From positions 1,922,001-1,986,000 of the forward strand of contig NC_016460.1 in NCBI RefSeq assembly GCF_000226115.1: DNA of 64,000 nucleotides. Reading direction: 5' to 3'. This document shows, one piece after another, positions 11,293-21,289 of this stretch. The stretch is from Thermothielavioides terrestris NRRL 8126. Lineage: Eukaryota; Ascomycota; Sordariomycetes; Sordariales; Chaetomiaceae. The notes beneath the pieces are model-generated. The model was not told the DNA's origin, made no database searches, and was given only the letters and a program-made list of their open reading frames with translations. The stretch's first letter is position 1; every line of letters starts with the position of its first letter. The position numbers were made by a program, and so were the translations under genes.

Positions 11293-12468
11293 GCGTTGTC
11301 TCTTCTGGTGGGATCCGGTGATACAACGCTTGAATTCGTATGAGAAGGATTCTCGGCGGGCAAGACCTGCTTCAGTTGACGGCTGAGGCTATATAACGCC
11401 TCCTCCGGGACGCTCTACCCTACCCACCCCTGAATCGGCCGAATCATACGCCGGGCTTGGCCAACTTCCGTTACTTATTTTTGCTTCGGGCATGCTCACC
11501 GAGTAGTACGCGTCCTTCTCGTCGCAAGCTGAAACCGCTATCCCCTGCTATCACGCTCATCCCATATCGGCGGGCCGCCTCGACATGCTTCCTCGGCCTC
11601 AACCTTCGAACGCCGAACTGTCACGGCCATGTCGGCGACACAAATGTCGACATTTGAAAATGCCGATGTGACGTCATTGCAAACCACGTCGACCTGACGG
11701 TACCAGTTTCGGTCAACCCAACTGATTGAATTCCACCTCTGATCCCCGAGCTCACGGCGTGATTCCCATGCTGGATGGCAAGCTGCAGGTCGCCGCGATC
11801 CGATGCAATGGCCCGATATGGAATGAGACAGCGGCGCATTCAGCTTCCGTAAAGGCCCGAATTTTGCGCCACGATCCGCAGCACAGACATGCCGTCTCAC
11901 GCTGAGAGCCGGCAGCGGTTCCGATTGTCGATCCAGATGCAGCGCGGGTATTTGAGCCTCAAGCGGCTGCTTCCGCGTCGATCTGCACTGCACAGGAGAC
12001 TTAGTGTAGTACCCGCCTTGGCATCGGCTGTCGTGAGGAAAGAGGTTGATCATTGCGCTGTCAGGAAGCTTCCCAGGGCTTTATCTGTGAACCCCTGGTG
12101 GCAGATCAGCCTCTATCACAAGAGTAATTCCCCGACCACTCCATCAGGGCAACGTTATGGCCGACACTTCCCTTGGCCTCCTGACCAGCAGGCAGCAAGA
12201 ACCTTTGCCGGACGTCGCTCCAGCACCTACGTAGGTGGCGCTCCTACATGTCATGGAGTCCGGCTCCGGAGTACCCCAGCCAGCGCCTCAAGCAGCGGGT
12301 GCTACGCAAGCCCGCAAGAACTACGATCAGTCGGAAACTCGAGCCGCTGAGGCTAGGCGAGAAAGGCGTTCGGAGGCTTTATCAACGCGAAACCACGGAG
12401 TAACGCAGGCACAATTCCCGGCTCTCTTTCCCATGCGCTTTCTCGCACCACTCGGCAAGTCACTGAAG
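11293..12468. other. Divergent intergenic region between UGDH and GH12 genes
   Basis: This 1.2 kb region is the shared upstream region of two head-to-head genes and could act as a bidirectional promoter. It contains a strong palindrome at 11641-11656 (listed separately). No gene within it is supported. Confidence 0.55.
11641..11656. promoter_or_regulatory. Perfect 16-bp palindrome in divergent promoter
   Basis: CAAATGTCGACATTTG is a perfect palindrome. It sits within a wider imperfect inverted repeat whose outer arms are CATGTCGGC (left, from about 11630) and GCCGATGTG (right, to about 11674). It lies roughly 350 bp upstream of the UGDH start and 810 bp upstream of the GH12 start. Dyad sites like this are typical targets of dimeric fungal regulators. 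The function is inferred from position and symmetry only. Confidence 0.35.
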
Positions 12469-13613
12469 ATGCGGTACCCAATTTCCGCGCTTCCCGTTCT
12501 CGCCCTGTGGCTTCGAGGGGCCGTTGGCAAGTACGATGCCAAGCTCTGCGACGATGGTAGCTACACTAGCGCTGACGGCGACTTCACCTGTAAGACACCT
12601 TCAGGCGAGGTATTGTGTTGGTTAGGTTGCCCGAGACGTTAACGCACACGGCCATAGACGTCCCCAACGCGTGGAACGCAGACAGTCAAGGTTTTTCCTG
12701 TATCGCGGTGAGTGATCGGCCGCCGGCCTTCCCATCCGCAATTACCACCGAGACTAACGGAGCGCTGGCAGGTCCGGGACTCACCGCCAACCTTCGACGC
12801 GACCTGGAAGTGGTCCTCGGACCCAGGGTCTGTCCACTCGTACCCCCACGTGAAGTTCACAGACCCCGCCCTGCCGGTGGCTTTCGCCAACATATCGGCA
12901 CTGACACTCTCGGTGCAATGGGCCATGGGCCCGGGATCGACGCCACTGTCTGTGCCTGGTCTTGACTCTTCCGGCTTGGCGAAGCTCGATGCCTCGGCCA
13001 ATGCGGCGTTCGACATCTTTGCAGATCGCAATGCTGCCAGCTCGCAGAACGAGACCGAAGCCGAGACGGAAATCATGGTCTGGCTGGGAAGGGTCGGGTA
13101 CGCGGAGCCGCTGGGGTACGACGACGGCGATGCGTTCCTCGCCAAGGTCACCGCCGGCCACACTGAATTGTAACGTGGACCCGGCCCGGGCGATGGCCCG
13201 TCCAGCATCCCGAGCGTTGGCTGACCAACCCCCCACCCCCCTCCAGCACCCTGCACAAGGGCACGAACCAGAGAGGCACGAACGTCTACACCTGGGCGGC
13301 CGAGTCCAATGAGACCAGCTTCGCAGCCGAGATATCGCCCCTGATCCAGTATCTCTGGTGGACCGGCCTAGTATCTGCCGGCTCGTACCTGGGGCTCATC
13401 AGCTTTGGCACCGAAGGGTACCATGCGGAAGGGAACGTCAGCTTCGCGGTCTCGAACTACCACGTAAACGTGTTGGTCGGACCTGCCCCAACGCTCAGCT
13501 TCGGACAGATACCGACCTCTTGCCCTCCGTCGGCTGCGGGACGCCGGAATGGGCCGTGGCTGCATGGCGTGCCGATCAGCGGGATTGCTGGTGTCTTGCT
13601 ATTCATCCTCTAA
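12469..13613 (+). CDS. GH12 family endo-beta-1,4-glucanase, secreted, GPI-like tail
   Basis: Four exons are inferred (12469-12589, 12658-12707, 12772-13169, 13247-13613), giving 311 aa. Introns of 68, 64 and 77 bp carry clear GT...AG ends, two of them with CTAAC/TTAAC branch sites. The signal peptide is residues 1-20. GH12 hallmarks appear in order: YVPNAWN (about 41-47), WKWSSDPGSVHSYPHV (69-84), the nucleophile motif EIMVWL (E157), and the acid/base motif FGTEGYHA (E246). The family hydrolyses beta-1,4-glucans, xyloglucan or mixed-linkage glucan. The protein is longer than classic GH12 enzymes (about 230-250 aa). Its C-terminus ends in a small-residue/Pro region followed by a hydrophobic tail (GIAGVLLFIL), suggesting GPI anchoring at the cell surface. 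Its place between UGDH and the GT2 synthase suggests a role in trimming or releasing the polymer. Confidence 0.88.
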
Positions 13614-14170
13614 TCAAGCCCTTACCCGTCTACCTCCCCGAATACCGGGGAGGGCGTACCTGCATTGGGAAGGAGTGTACAGTACATGTGATTTTGATTC
13701 GGACTTTTTCTTTTTCGTCTCATCCATCCGGCGAGCCGGGCAAGACGTTGCGCTCAGACTGTGGTTTCATTCTTCAAATCATGTGTTCCGTTGTGTCAAA
13801 GCCGCCATGGGTTGTCTTAGCCATGCGATCATCTCTCCTCGTCATAGACTGCCGGCCGAACTAGGTCCTTGTCATCGGATCAATGCTCCTTTCTCCCCGG
13901 GCAGATCATTGAGCAGCCGGCGCCGGCATACCACCGAGACGCTCGACGTCACCGCGAATTCCTGGTAACCTGACCGGCAGATTGGCCATGTAGCTTGGTG
14001 GTCCCGTCGGCTTCATATATGCCTGGCGGCTGTCAGAGCTTGTCGCACACTTCTGACTGCATCCCGCCAGCGGTAACCCCCAAAGCCTGCCCTCAGTGAC
14101 CCCTTTGGCTGGGTCAGCAACGAAGCTCCTGTGGTTCCCCCCTGAGGGCCACCCTTACGATCAGCCCAGG
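13614..14170. other. Intergenic between GH12 and GT2 genes
   Basis: This 560-bp spacer upstream of the synthase gene runs in the same direction as GH12. Nothing else was recognised. Part of it would be the GT2 5' leader. Confidence 0.5.
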
Positions 14171-16383
14171 ATGGCACCGCCGCTCCTTACCCCCTCTCGG
14201 CCTACAACGCCGGGTTCGTTCCAGGGCAGGCCTTGGAGCCGTGAGACTCACGATCCGTTCAGGGACCCGTCCGAGGCATCGTCGCCCGGTACGGGCTCAA
14301 GAACGTCCGTTGTTCGTTGTCCATCCACCATGGGTCGCTGGGCAAGGAGGTTAACGTGTCACTTCAGGACCAGCCATCTCCGCCAGCTCCCGCTCCGGCA
14401 AGGACTCTGCCGACAGTTCCTGTGCATGATGGAGACGCAATTGTATGAAGCCATCCCTGACCCATTGGTACTCAGTTCTGACGAGGAAGAAGACACCCCT
14501 TCCTCCGCAAGAGGGGATCATGAACGAGAAGGCAGACTGCCTCCCCAGCTCAGACGAGGATGTCGAACGCGGGCATGCTGCCCCTGTCGCCCTCGCCGCC
14601 GCGCCAGAAAAGCGAACAGCAGCAGCCGCCGGCGGCTTCAAAAAGAGCGGCAACCTTCTTCGACGCAGCTACGAAGCCCTCCGGAGGACGTACTGCCCGC
14701 GCGAAGAACCAGGCCTCGTCTTGCCCACCAGCCCCACCGACGACGAGAAGCTGAAGTACCTGAGCACCAACCGCATCCCGCTGTACGTGTTCGGAGTCTT
14801 CTCCTTTCTGACTTTATCGGCGGGCATGTGGCTGTTCGCGATATCGGCGCCCATATTTTACTGGTACGGCGTCTTCGTGGCGTTCCTCAACATCTACCTC
14901 ATCATCTCGTACTTCGTGGGCGTCGTCGGCCGCGACTGGGATTACACGACGCACCAGCAGATCGTCCAGCAGTATCCCATAAACGAGGACACGGCCCCGA
15001 CCGTCGACGTCTACCTGCCGTGCTGCTCGGAGCCGCTCGAGATCCTGGAGAACACGTACCAGCACATCGTCAAGCTCGACTGGCCGGCCGCCAAGCTGCG
15101 CGTGTACGTGCTCGACGACGGCGACCAGGCGGCGGTGCGCGACCTGGCGCGCAGCTACGGGTTCGAGTACATCGTGCGCGGCGACCGGCCGCGGCTGCGC
15201 AAGGCGGGCAACCTGCGGTGGGCGTTCGCGCGCACGCAGGGCGACTTCTTCGCCATCTTCGACGCCGACTTCTGCCCCCGGCCCGACTTCCTGCGCGAGC
15301 TGGTCGTCGAGCACCTGGCCGACGACCGGACGGCCATCGTGCAGAGCCCGCAGTTCTTCCGCGTCACCGACGAGCAGACCTGGGTCGAGCAGGGCGCCGG
15401 CGCCACGCAGGAGCTCTTCTACCGCGTCGTGCAGGTCAACAGGAACCGCTGGGGCGCCTCGATCTGCGTCGGCAGCAATGCTGTCTACCGGCGGGCGGCG
15501 CTGGTGGACGTTGGCGGGACCGCCGAGATTGGTTTTTCGGAGGACGTTCACACCGGGTAAGTATTGAGTTGGGCCAGCTCCTGTTGCGTGGGATGGGGTT
15601 GATGTGGCGGTTCCCCGAGGGGACTGACTGACGGTCTACAGTTTCGGGGCTGTTGACCGCGGCTGGAAGGTCAAATATGTGCCGCTGTGTCTGGCAACGG
15701 GCATCTGCCCCAACACGCCACGCTCCTTCTTCTCGCAACAGATGCGCTGGGCGCGCGGCAGCACGACGCTGCTCACCACCAAGCACTTTTGGGTGTCGAA
15801 TCTGACGCTCATGCAGAAGATCTGCTATCTCTGCGGTAAACTCCTTCACAAGGACTGCGCCACAAAAAGAAAACGCCCGCTGACTTTGTGTTGTATCCCA
15901 GGTCTTCTCTACTACTCGGCCGTCTCGCTCGGCATCTTCATCTCGCCCATCCCGGGCACGCTCCTTTTGTCGTTCCGCCCAGAGTGGTTCAAGTACTACA
16001 ACCTGGCGTTCGCGATCCCGTCCATCGTCTACGGCTCGCTGGTCTTCCGCTTCTGGGCCAAGGCCAAGTACGGCCTCAACGTGCAGCACGTCATGGTGGT
16101 GCAGTCGTACGCGTACCTGACGGCCATCAAGGACCGCCTGTTCGGCATCGAGCTGCTGTGGGCCGCGTCCGGCGACAAGAAGGCCCACAAGAGCAACAAG
16201 TACCGCAACATGCGCATCCTCTGCTGGCTGTGGACCATCGCCACCGTCGGCGGCGTCGTCGCCATCGTCACCTACCGCATCCTCACGGGCTTCCCGTGGT
16301 ACCACACCATTCCGCTGCTGGTGCTCAACACGTACAATCTTTACATTACACACTATTTTCTGCTCTGTTCGTGGCGGTGGTAG
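14171..16383 (+). CDS. Cellulose-synthase-like processive glycosyltransferase (GT2)
   Basis: This is a multi-spanning synthase that polymerises a nucleotide sugar while exporting the chain. The core exons are 14514-15556, 15642-15835 and 15902-16383 (introns of 85 and 66 bp; the second is in frame and could be misread as coding). Motifs in order: VYVLDDGD (first Asp), AIFDADFCPRPDFL (DxD), GFSEDVHTG (catalytic Asp), QQMRWARGS (QxxRW). Two membrane segments precede the GT domain and about four follow it. There is no PilZ domain. A conservative start is the ATG at 14520. I think the gene starts at 14171 (MAPPLLTPSRPTTPG), with a 71-bp intron at 14443-14513, but this needs one extra base near the GGG at 14332-14334. 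The substrate may be UDP-glucose or UDP-glucuronate, given the neighbouring UGDH. Confidence 0.88.
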
Positions 16384-16864
16384 CCCGTCGGGACCGGCGG
16401 CATGGTACCCATATTTCTCGTTCTTTCATTGTGGCAGGACAGCCGAGGAAACCATGAGCGGCCAGGGGGGTTGGGATTGATCATCAGCGGTTGCCGACGG
16501 CTGGGCCCGGAAGACATCGCGGGACTAATTTCTTGATGACATACTGCGTACTGTCACAGTAACGATGGACGTAGATGCTAACTAGAGCTGCTAATCAAAA
16601 GTGGGTAGTCTTCTCTTGAGTTTGACTTTATGTTGATGTTTACAGTACAAGGATGTTTCGTCTGTCTCGAGTATTGATCCCCAAGGCGAACCATGGCAAC
16701 CGCACGACGCCCCAAAAGTCCTACGGAAACTAACGTTACACGTTCAACCGGTGAAGGAACGTTACCGATTTAGCTTACCTTAGCACTCAGACTCTTTCCT
16801 TTCGTTCTCGGTTTTCCCTGCAAAGATGTAATGCTATACTAGGTAGGTAGTTTGTGTGTATCAA
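16384..16864. other. Intergenic, 3' flank of GT2
   Basis: About 480 bp between the synthase stop and the first family-B element. No gene or repeat recognised. Confidence 0.5.
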
Positions 16865-17416
16865 CCATAGCGCGCCACGGGTGGTTGTCGAAATGGTCAT
16901 GGCGCCCGTCTCCTTGGTCAGGGACAGTCCCTCAGACCGAAATATTTTACCTCGGAGGAGAACGTACGTTCAACTCTCCTTCCAGGAATAACCTCCCACC
17001 GAAAATATTTCTTCTTGAAAATGATCCCTTCGTTTAAAGACCCTCTCTTATCCTGAGGGATACTCTTTCAACTATATTGTGCTCTAAGAGGTAGGAGAAT
17101 TTCGTCTAGACGACTTTTATAGCGATGATTTTAGAGAATTGGACATTGTCCTACGACTATGTGATCTAATTCGTACTCCAAGATGGTAGTGGAGACGATG
17201 TCTGTGGGAAGCACTTCCCACAAGGCATCTAAGGCATCATTACCAGGGCAGGGGCATCCGTTACAGCCCCACAGCCCAGAGTGACGCAAACATGTACTTA
17301 TGCAGACAGACGCAAGGGTGGAGATTCCACCACCATCATCGAGAATCAATCAATCAATCAACGCATTGCGTAGCAATTGTGCCACAATGTCGACAACCCC
17401 CCGTGGCGCGCTATGG
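16865..17416. mobile_element. MITE family B, copy 1 (with internal extra segment)
   Basis: The terminal inverted repeats are CCATAGCGCGCCACGGG at the left and its complement CCCGTGGCGCGCTATGG at the right, extending inward through GGTTGTCGA/TCGACAACC. The interior aligns with copy 2 (18119-18480) up to about 17200. Copy 1 then carries an extra stretch of about 185 bp not present in copy 2, probably a later insertion or an alternative internal structure. No coding capacity is seen. The flanks do not show a clear TA duplication here. Confidence 0.75.
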
Positions 17417-17629
17417 AATGTCTGCCCCAGTTTTCCCACAGCGCTGAGGAACAGTGGCAGACTGGCTTGAATTGATTGAGGTGGTTGGTGGGTGGTCCGT
17501 GGGATGGTTGCTTGGCTGCCCAAACCAGCCAACAGTGGCCTGAAACACCCAGTCTCCACTGTTGCCCAGCGTAGTGTACAGTACATACCTTCCAAGAGGG
17601 CGCCAAAGACCCAAAGCTTTGGGTAGACG
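17417..17629. other. Short spacer between MITEs B1 and A2
   Basis: About 210 bp of sequence between two elements, with no gene or repeat recognised. Confidence 0.4.
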
Positions 17630-18005
17630 TTAAAGAGGTCCCGCCAAGACTAATTTCGGCCAATTGTCGGCAATGTTTTTACAACGTTTTTACATAATCC
17701 TGATCGCCAAGGCGTTCACACTATCGCCAAGCGGTTAGTTCGCTAGGGGTACAGGGACGGCGCTAGCCCCCTACTAGTTAAGGTTTAGGTCAAGGTTAGG
17801 ATATAGGTAAAGGTTAGGATATAGGTTAACTTCGTTTTCTTTTTTTTTCGATTTGGTTGAGGTTTCGCAAAGTTGTTGCGACGAGTCTTTGCGATTCTTC
17901 GTTGTTGATGTTGCTCGAAGTTGTTGCGGCCCTGCTCACCCTATGGCGATTGTAAATACTTGTAAGCGGCAATTTCCGAAATTAGTCTTGGCGGGACCTC
18001 TTTAA
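17630..18005 (+). mobile_element. MITE family A, copy 2
   Basis: This 376-bp copy has the same TTAAAGAGGTCCCGCC termini and is nearly colinear with copy 1, including the telomere-like interior (GGTTTAGGTCAAGGTTAGG). The sequence flanking each end (GTAGACG and CGACGAC) is also shared with copy 1. Either the true element is slightly longer than the TTAA-to-TTAA core, or both copies come from one larger unit. Confidence 0.85.
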
Positions 18006-18118
18006 CGACGACCCGCCTTTGAACAGCGTGGACTCGGATTACGATAGGCGCTCTGATTGGCCACAGGCAGTGTGGTAGGCCGTGTTTCAGGCCGATAACC
18101 TAAGGTACTGAACACTTA

Positions 18119-18480
18119 CCATAGCGCGCCACGGGGGGTTGCCGAAATGGTCCTGGGGCCCGTCTCCGTGGCCAGGGACAATCCGAGAGACCGATGGAAA
18201 TACCTAATTCCCCCAGGAGAGAACGTACGTTGTTGATTCCTCCTTCCGCAAGTAACCTTCGACCTGAAATACCTATTTTCTCTTGCAAATGATCCCTTCT
18301 CTTAAATACATTACGCTAAAGGATGTTCTCTCAACTACATCGTGCTCTAAGAGGTAGGATAATTTCGTCTCGGCGACGTTTATAGCAATGATTTTAGGAC
18401 ATTGAACATTCTCCAAATGCTCCAACATGGCAGTGGAGACCATGTCGACAACCACCCCCCCCCCCCCAAGCGCGCTATGG
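18119..18480. mobile_element. MITE family B, copy 2
   Basis: This 362-bp element starts CCATAGCGCGCCACGGGGGG and ends AAGCGCGCTATGG, with the inner TIR partly replaced by a C13 tract (18455-18467). Both outer flanks are TA (TTA|CCATAG and CTATGG|TA), consistent with a TA target duplication of the Tc1/mariner type. The interior matches copy 1 over most of its length. It has no coding capacity. Confidence 0.8.
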
Positions 18481-19470
18481 TACCATTAGCCCAATAACTT
18501 CTCAGGTACCTGAGGTAGCCGTACACAGTACTGCATCAACGCAAGCATCAAGGCCGCCGAAATTCCATGCAGTGCCCCCACCGAAAGAATCGTTCTTTTC
18601 GCAACAACCGCAACCTGCTATTCAGCTACCCCACATGAAGCCCGCCACAGCCGATCGAGAGAGAGAGCCGTCTCACATCCTGGCTGGAAATGCCTGTGGG
18701 AAGAAGGTGGGAGCGGCTGTCATCGCTATCCCAGGGCGCTTATTCCTGCAGGCGACTGGCTGTCAATTTGTTTCAATGCCCAACTCTGAGCAAAGGATCA
18801 CCGTCACCTTGTTGGTGTTCTTGCATCGGGTACAGTGGCTCCAAATAAGAGCGTACCTCTGCGGGACTCAAACCACTGATCTAACGTTATCCATCACCCC
18901 TGGTTCAAACTTAGCACTATGGGAATGTGCACACACACGCGGCACTGATTACCCACTCTCAATCATGTCACGGGCTGAGCGTCGTACCAAGTCCAATCAT
19001 GTCGCCGTCTCAGCCGCCTGGCCTCAGGACGCGGTCTGTATCCATTGCCTCGCGCGCCTCGCCGAGGTTGAGCATGGAACGAGCGCGTAGACGCGAGAGC
19101 AAGGCCGCGATTCGAAGTGCAGTTACGTATCGGCCAGGGCTGGATGCTTCTCGTGGACGGGGAACGGGCGGCCAGCGCTGGGCGGCTCAAGCCGGTCGCC
19201 AGAAAAGTCCGCCACGAGTCGCTCGATTCCCAAGCTGGCTCACGAACTCATACGCGCCAACCTGGAGGCCAACGCCCTTGGCGTTCCTCAACAGCAAGAT
19301 GGGCGGTTATAGTCGCAGGAGATGAAGATAAAAGGCCCCGTTCTCCCGACACCGAGATCTATGAGACCCGACGCAGCAACTTTCCATCCCTAACCATCAA
19401 GCCCAAGACTCGCAGCCAATCTTAGTCCTACTCTATCTTCGCTCACGCTCGTCATCCCATCGCCGGCACA
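18481..19470. other. Intergenic upstream of the 104-aa gene
   Basis: About 1 kb. A plus-strand frame of 172 codons (18572-19090) has no domain or composition signal and is not supported. The last 60 bases are pyrimidine-rich, as in a fungal 5' leader. Confidence 0.5.
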
Positions 19471-19836
19471 ATGTCGTTCAACAGGGTTATCGCCAAGAAG
19501 GTACTCGGGCACGTCGTTACCCCCGGCGGGAAGAGGCTGGTACTCTCCGCCGCGACCAAGACCACAGCCTGGGAGAGGCCCGACTTCGCTGCGGACGCGA
19601 TGAAGGCACCGTTGGAGGAAGCGGTGGTGGCTAACGAATCGGTCCTCCCCACCAACACGGCCGAGGTCATCCTACGGTAATGCCATCGAGATCCGAATCC
19701 GCAGGACGTCTGCTAACCGACAGCTAGTGAGGGCGACCACACAAGCGCTTCCGATGCCAGCTCGCATATCACCGCGGTCTGCATGGACAGCAGCGGGAAC
19801 TTCATCAAGTCGGTTCATCTTTCTACCAGCAAGTGA
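19471..19836 (+). CDS. Small conserved-looking cytosolic protein, 104 aa, unknown
   Basis: There are two exons, 19471-19676 and 19728-19836. The 51-bp intron has a CTAAC branch site and ends at the second of two nearby AGs; using the first AG would give an immediate stop. The product is 104 aa, hydrophilic, with no signal peptide and no membrane segment. The C-terminal half (DASSHITAVCMDSSGN then FIKSVHLSTSK) alternates hydrophobic and polar residues like beta strands. The ATG has a good context after a pyrimidine-rich leader. I do not recognise the family. It is transcribed toward the convergent kinase gene, with about 210 bp between the stop codons. Confidence 0.65.
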
Positions 19837-20045
19837 CACCTCTGGGCCACTACGGCCGAGGCGCACCCGGCAGATCAGAGTCATCGGAGGAGGTTGTGGT
19901 AGTGCGGACTTTTGTTAGATACACAGTGGGCCGTAATCAAGCTCATTACATGCACAGACGATTCTTTGGGGACGCACCGAGATAACTGGTGAGCTATAAT
20001 CAAACTCATCACACCCCTGGCCTTAGCAATGCCCTAGGTTCCGGG

Positions 20046-21289
20046 TCATTCCTCTCCATGCTGCTTCACCTCGGGCTGCCCAGCCTCCCCAGCCTCCCCG
20101 GGAAGCGGGTCCCGGGTGTCCGGCGATTCCTCCGTGAACCATGTGTCCCCGAGTAGCTCCTCCGCCGTCGGTCTGTCACGTGGGTCCAGCTTCATAATCT
20201 TTAGAATGAACTCCTTATCGGCCGGGGGGATCTCCCTCGGGCCCGCCCTAGCGAACGGCTTCGCTGGAGGCCCCTGACCGTTGATGAAGTCAATGATGGT
20301 CATGGTTCCCGGGTCGTTGAAGTCGCTATAGGATCGCGGATACGGGCCGAAGAACTTGTGGATCCGCTTCAGGACGGTGAACTCGTAAGCGTCGTCTTCC
20401 GGGTCAACCCCTTCAACCTTGGGGTTGAACAGGTGATAGCCGCCGCCGAGCAAGAGGCTGAGCATCTAGGGTGGATTAGCGGGGGAGGGGATGTCGCGGG
20501 ACGGGGCCATCTTACCGCGGTACCGAACGACCATATGTCAGTCGCGGTGTTCCAGGGCAGCTGGAACGTGGCCTCGGGGCTGCGGGTGAAGCCGGCGCCG
20601 ATAACGTGCCCTTCCCTCGCGAACGAGGACTGCTGGGATACTACGCCTCCGCAGTCGCCGAGTTGGACCTCGGAGAAGCGCTGGCCGTCCTGGCCGTGGT
20701 TGACGAATATATTATCCAGCTTGACATCTAGATGGTTCAGCAAACGTCGGCGGCCGGGGCGAGGGGGAACCTACCTGTGTGGACCATACCATCTCTATGT
20801 AGCACACGGAGAGCCTCCAAGACGCACCGGGCTACCTGCTTGATCTCGGGGCGCGACAGCCTCTTCTTGTTCGACTCGGTCAGCACGTCGCTGTCCAGGT
20901 ACCGGAGAACGATGGAGGGCGGATCGGCCGGCTCGCAGATCTCGTCGACAAGAGGGCGGAGGAAAGGGGTCTCGGACTGGTAGCGCTTGAGGACGTCAGC
21001 TTCATTTTGTAGGCGCCAGTGGCCCCTGATGCTCTTGACGATGCACTTCTCGCCGCTCCGGTTCCTGCATCCGGGATGGTCAGCACTCAGCAGACACCCT
21101 AGGCAGCGACGCCGCGGGAACTTGCCTGGCGAGGTACACCGCCCCTTCATCGGCCGCCCTGTGCAATTCCTTTATGATGGTGTAGGAGGAGAGACGTCCG
21201 ATAAGGACCGCGTCTGCGCTGAGCAGCCGTGCCATCGGTAGATGCTCGTCGACTGTCGCGTTCGTCACCTCGCTTTCTCCGCACGCCAT
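20046..21289 (-). CDS. Protein kinase-like protein with degenerate motifs
   Basis: Four exons are inferred (21289-21126, 21064-20775, 20727-20516, 20465-20046), giving 361 aa. The first intron starts with GC (GCAAGT...CAG), the rarer GC-AG class. The next two are GT-AG introns of 47 and 50 bp. The fold covers a complete kinase domain: the N-lobe lysine in CIVKSI (K65), a catalytic loop HTDVKLDN in place of HRDLKPEN (Asp about 152), LGDCGG in place of DFG, SPEA in place of APE, and DIWSFG. Key Asp and Lys residues are kept, so weak catalysis is possible. The missing Arg of HRD, the Phe of DFG and the glycine-poor loop point to a divergent fungal kinase or pseudokinase. The substrate is unknown. 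Confidence 0.8.

Noticed and set aside
14653..15631. Downstream half of a 511-codon plus-strand frame (from 14096) overlapping the GT2 gene
   Set aside because: Arg/Pro-rich out-of-frame reading of the GT2 catalytic region. Only its N-terminal part (14171 to about 14330) is thought to be coding.
15836..15901. In-frame stretch between two GT2 exons, possibly coding
   Set aside because: It starts GTAAAC, has CTGAC near its end and finishes CCCAG. Removing it joins CYLCG to LLYYSAV, and the intervening lysine/arginine-rich peptide would sit in a membrane segment. Treated as an intron.
18572..19090. 172-codon plus-strand frame
   Set aside because: No domain, no splice logic, lies directly after MITE B2; probably chance.
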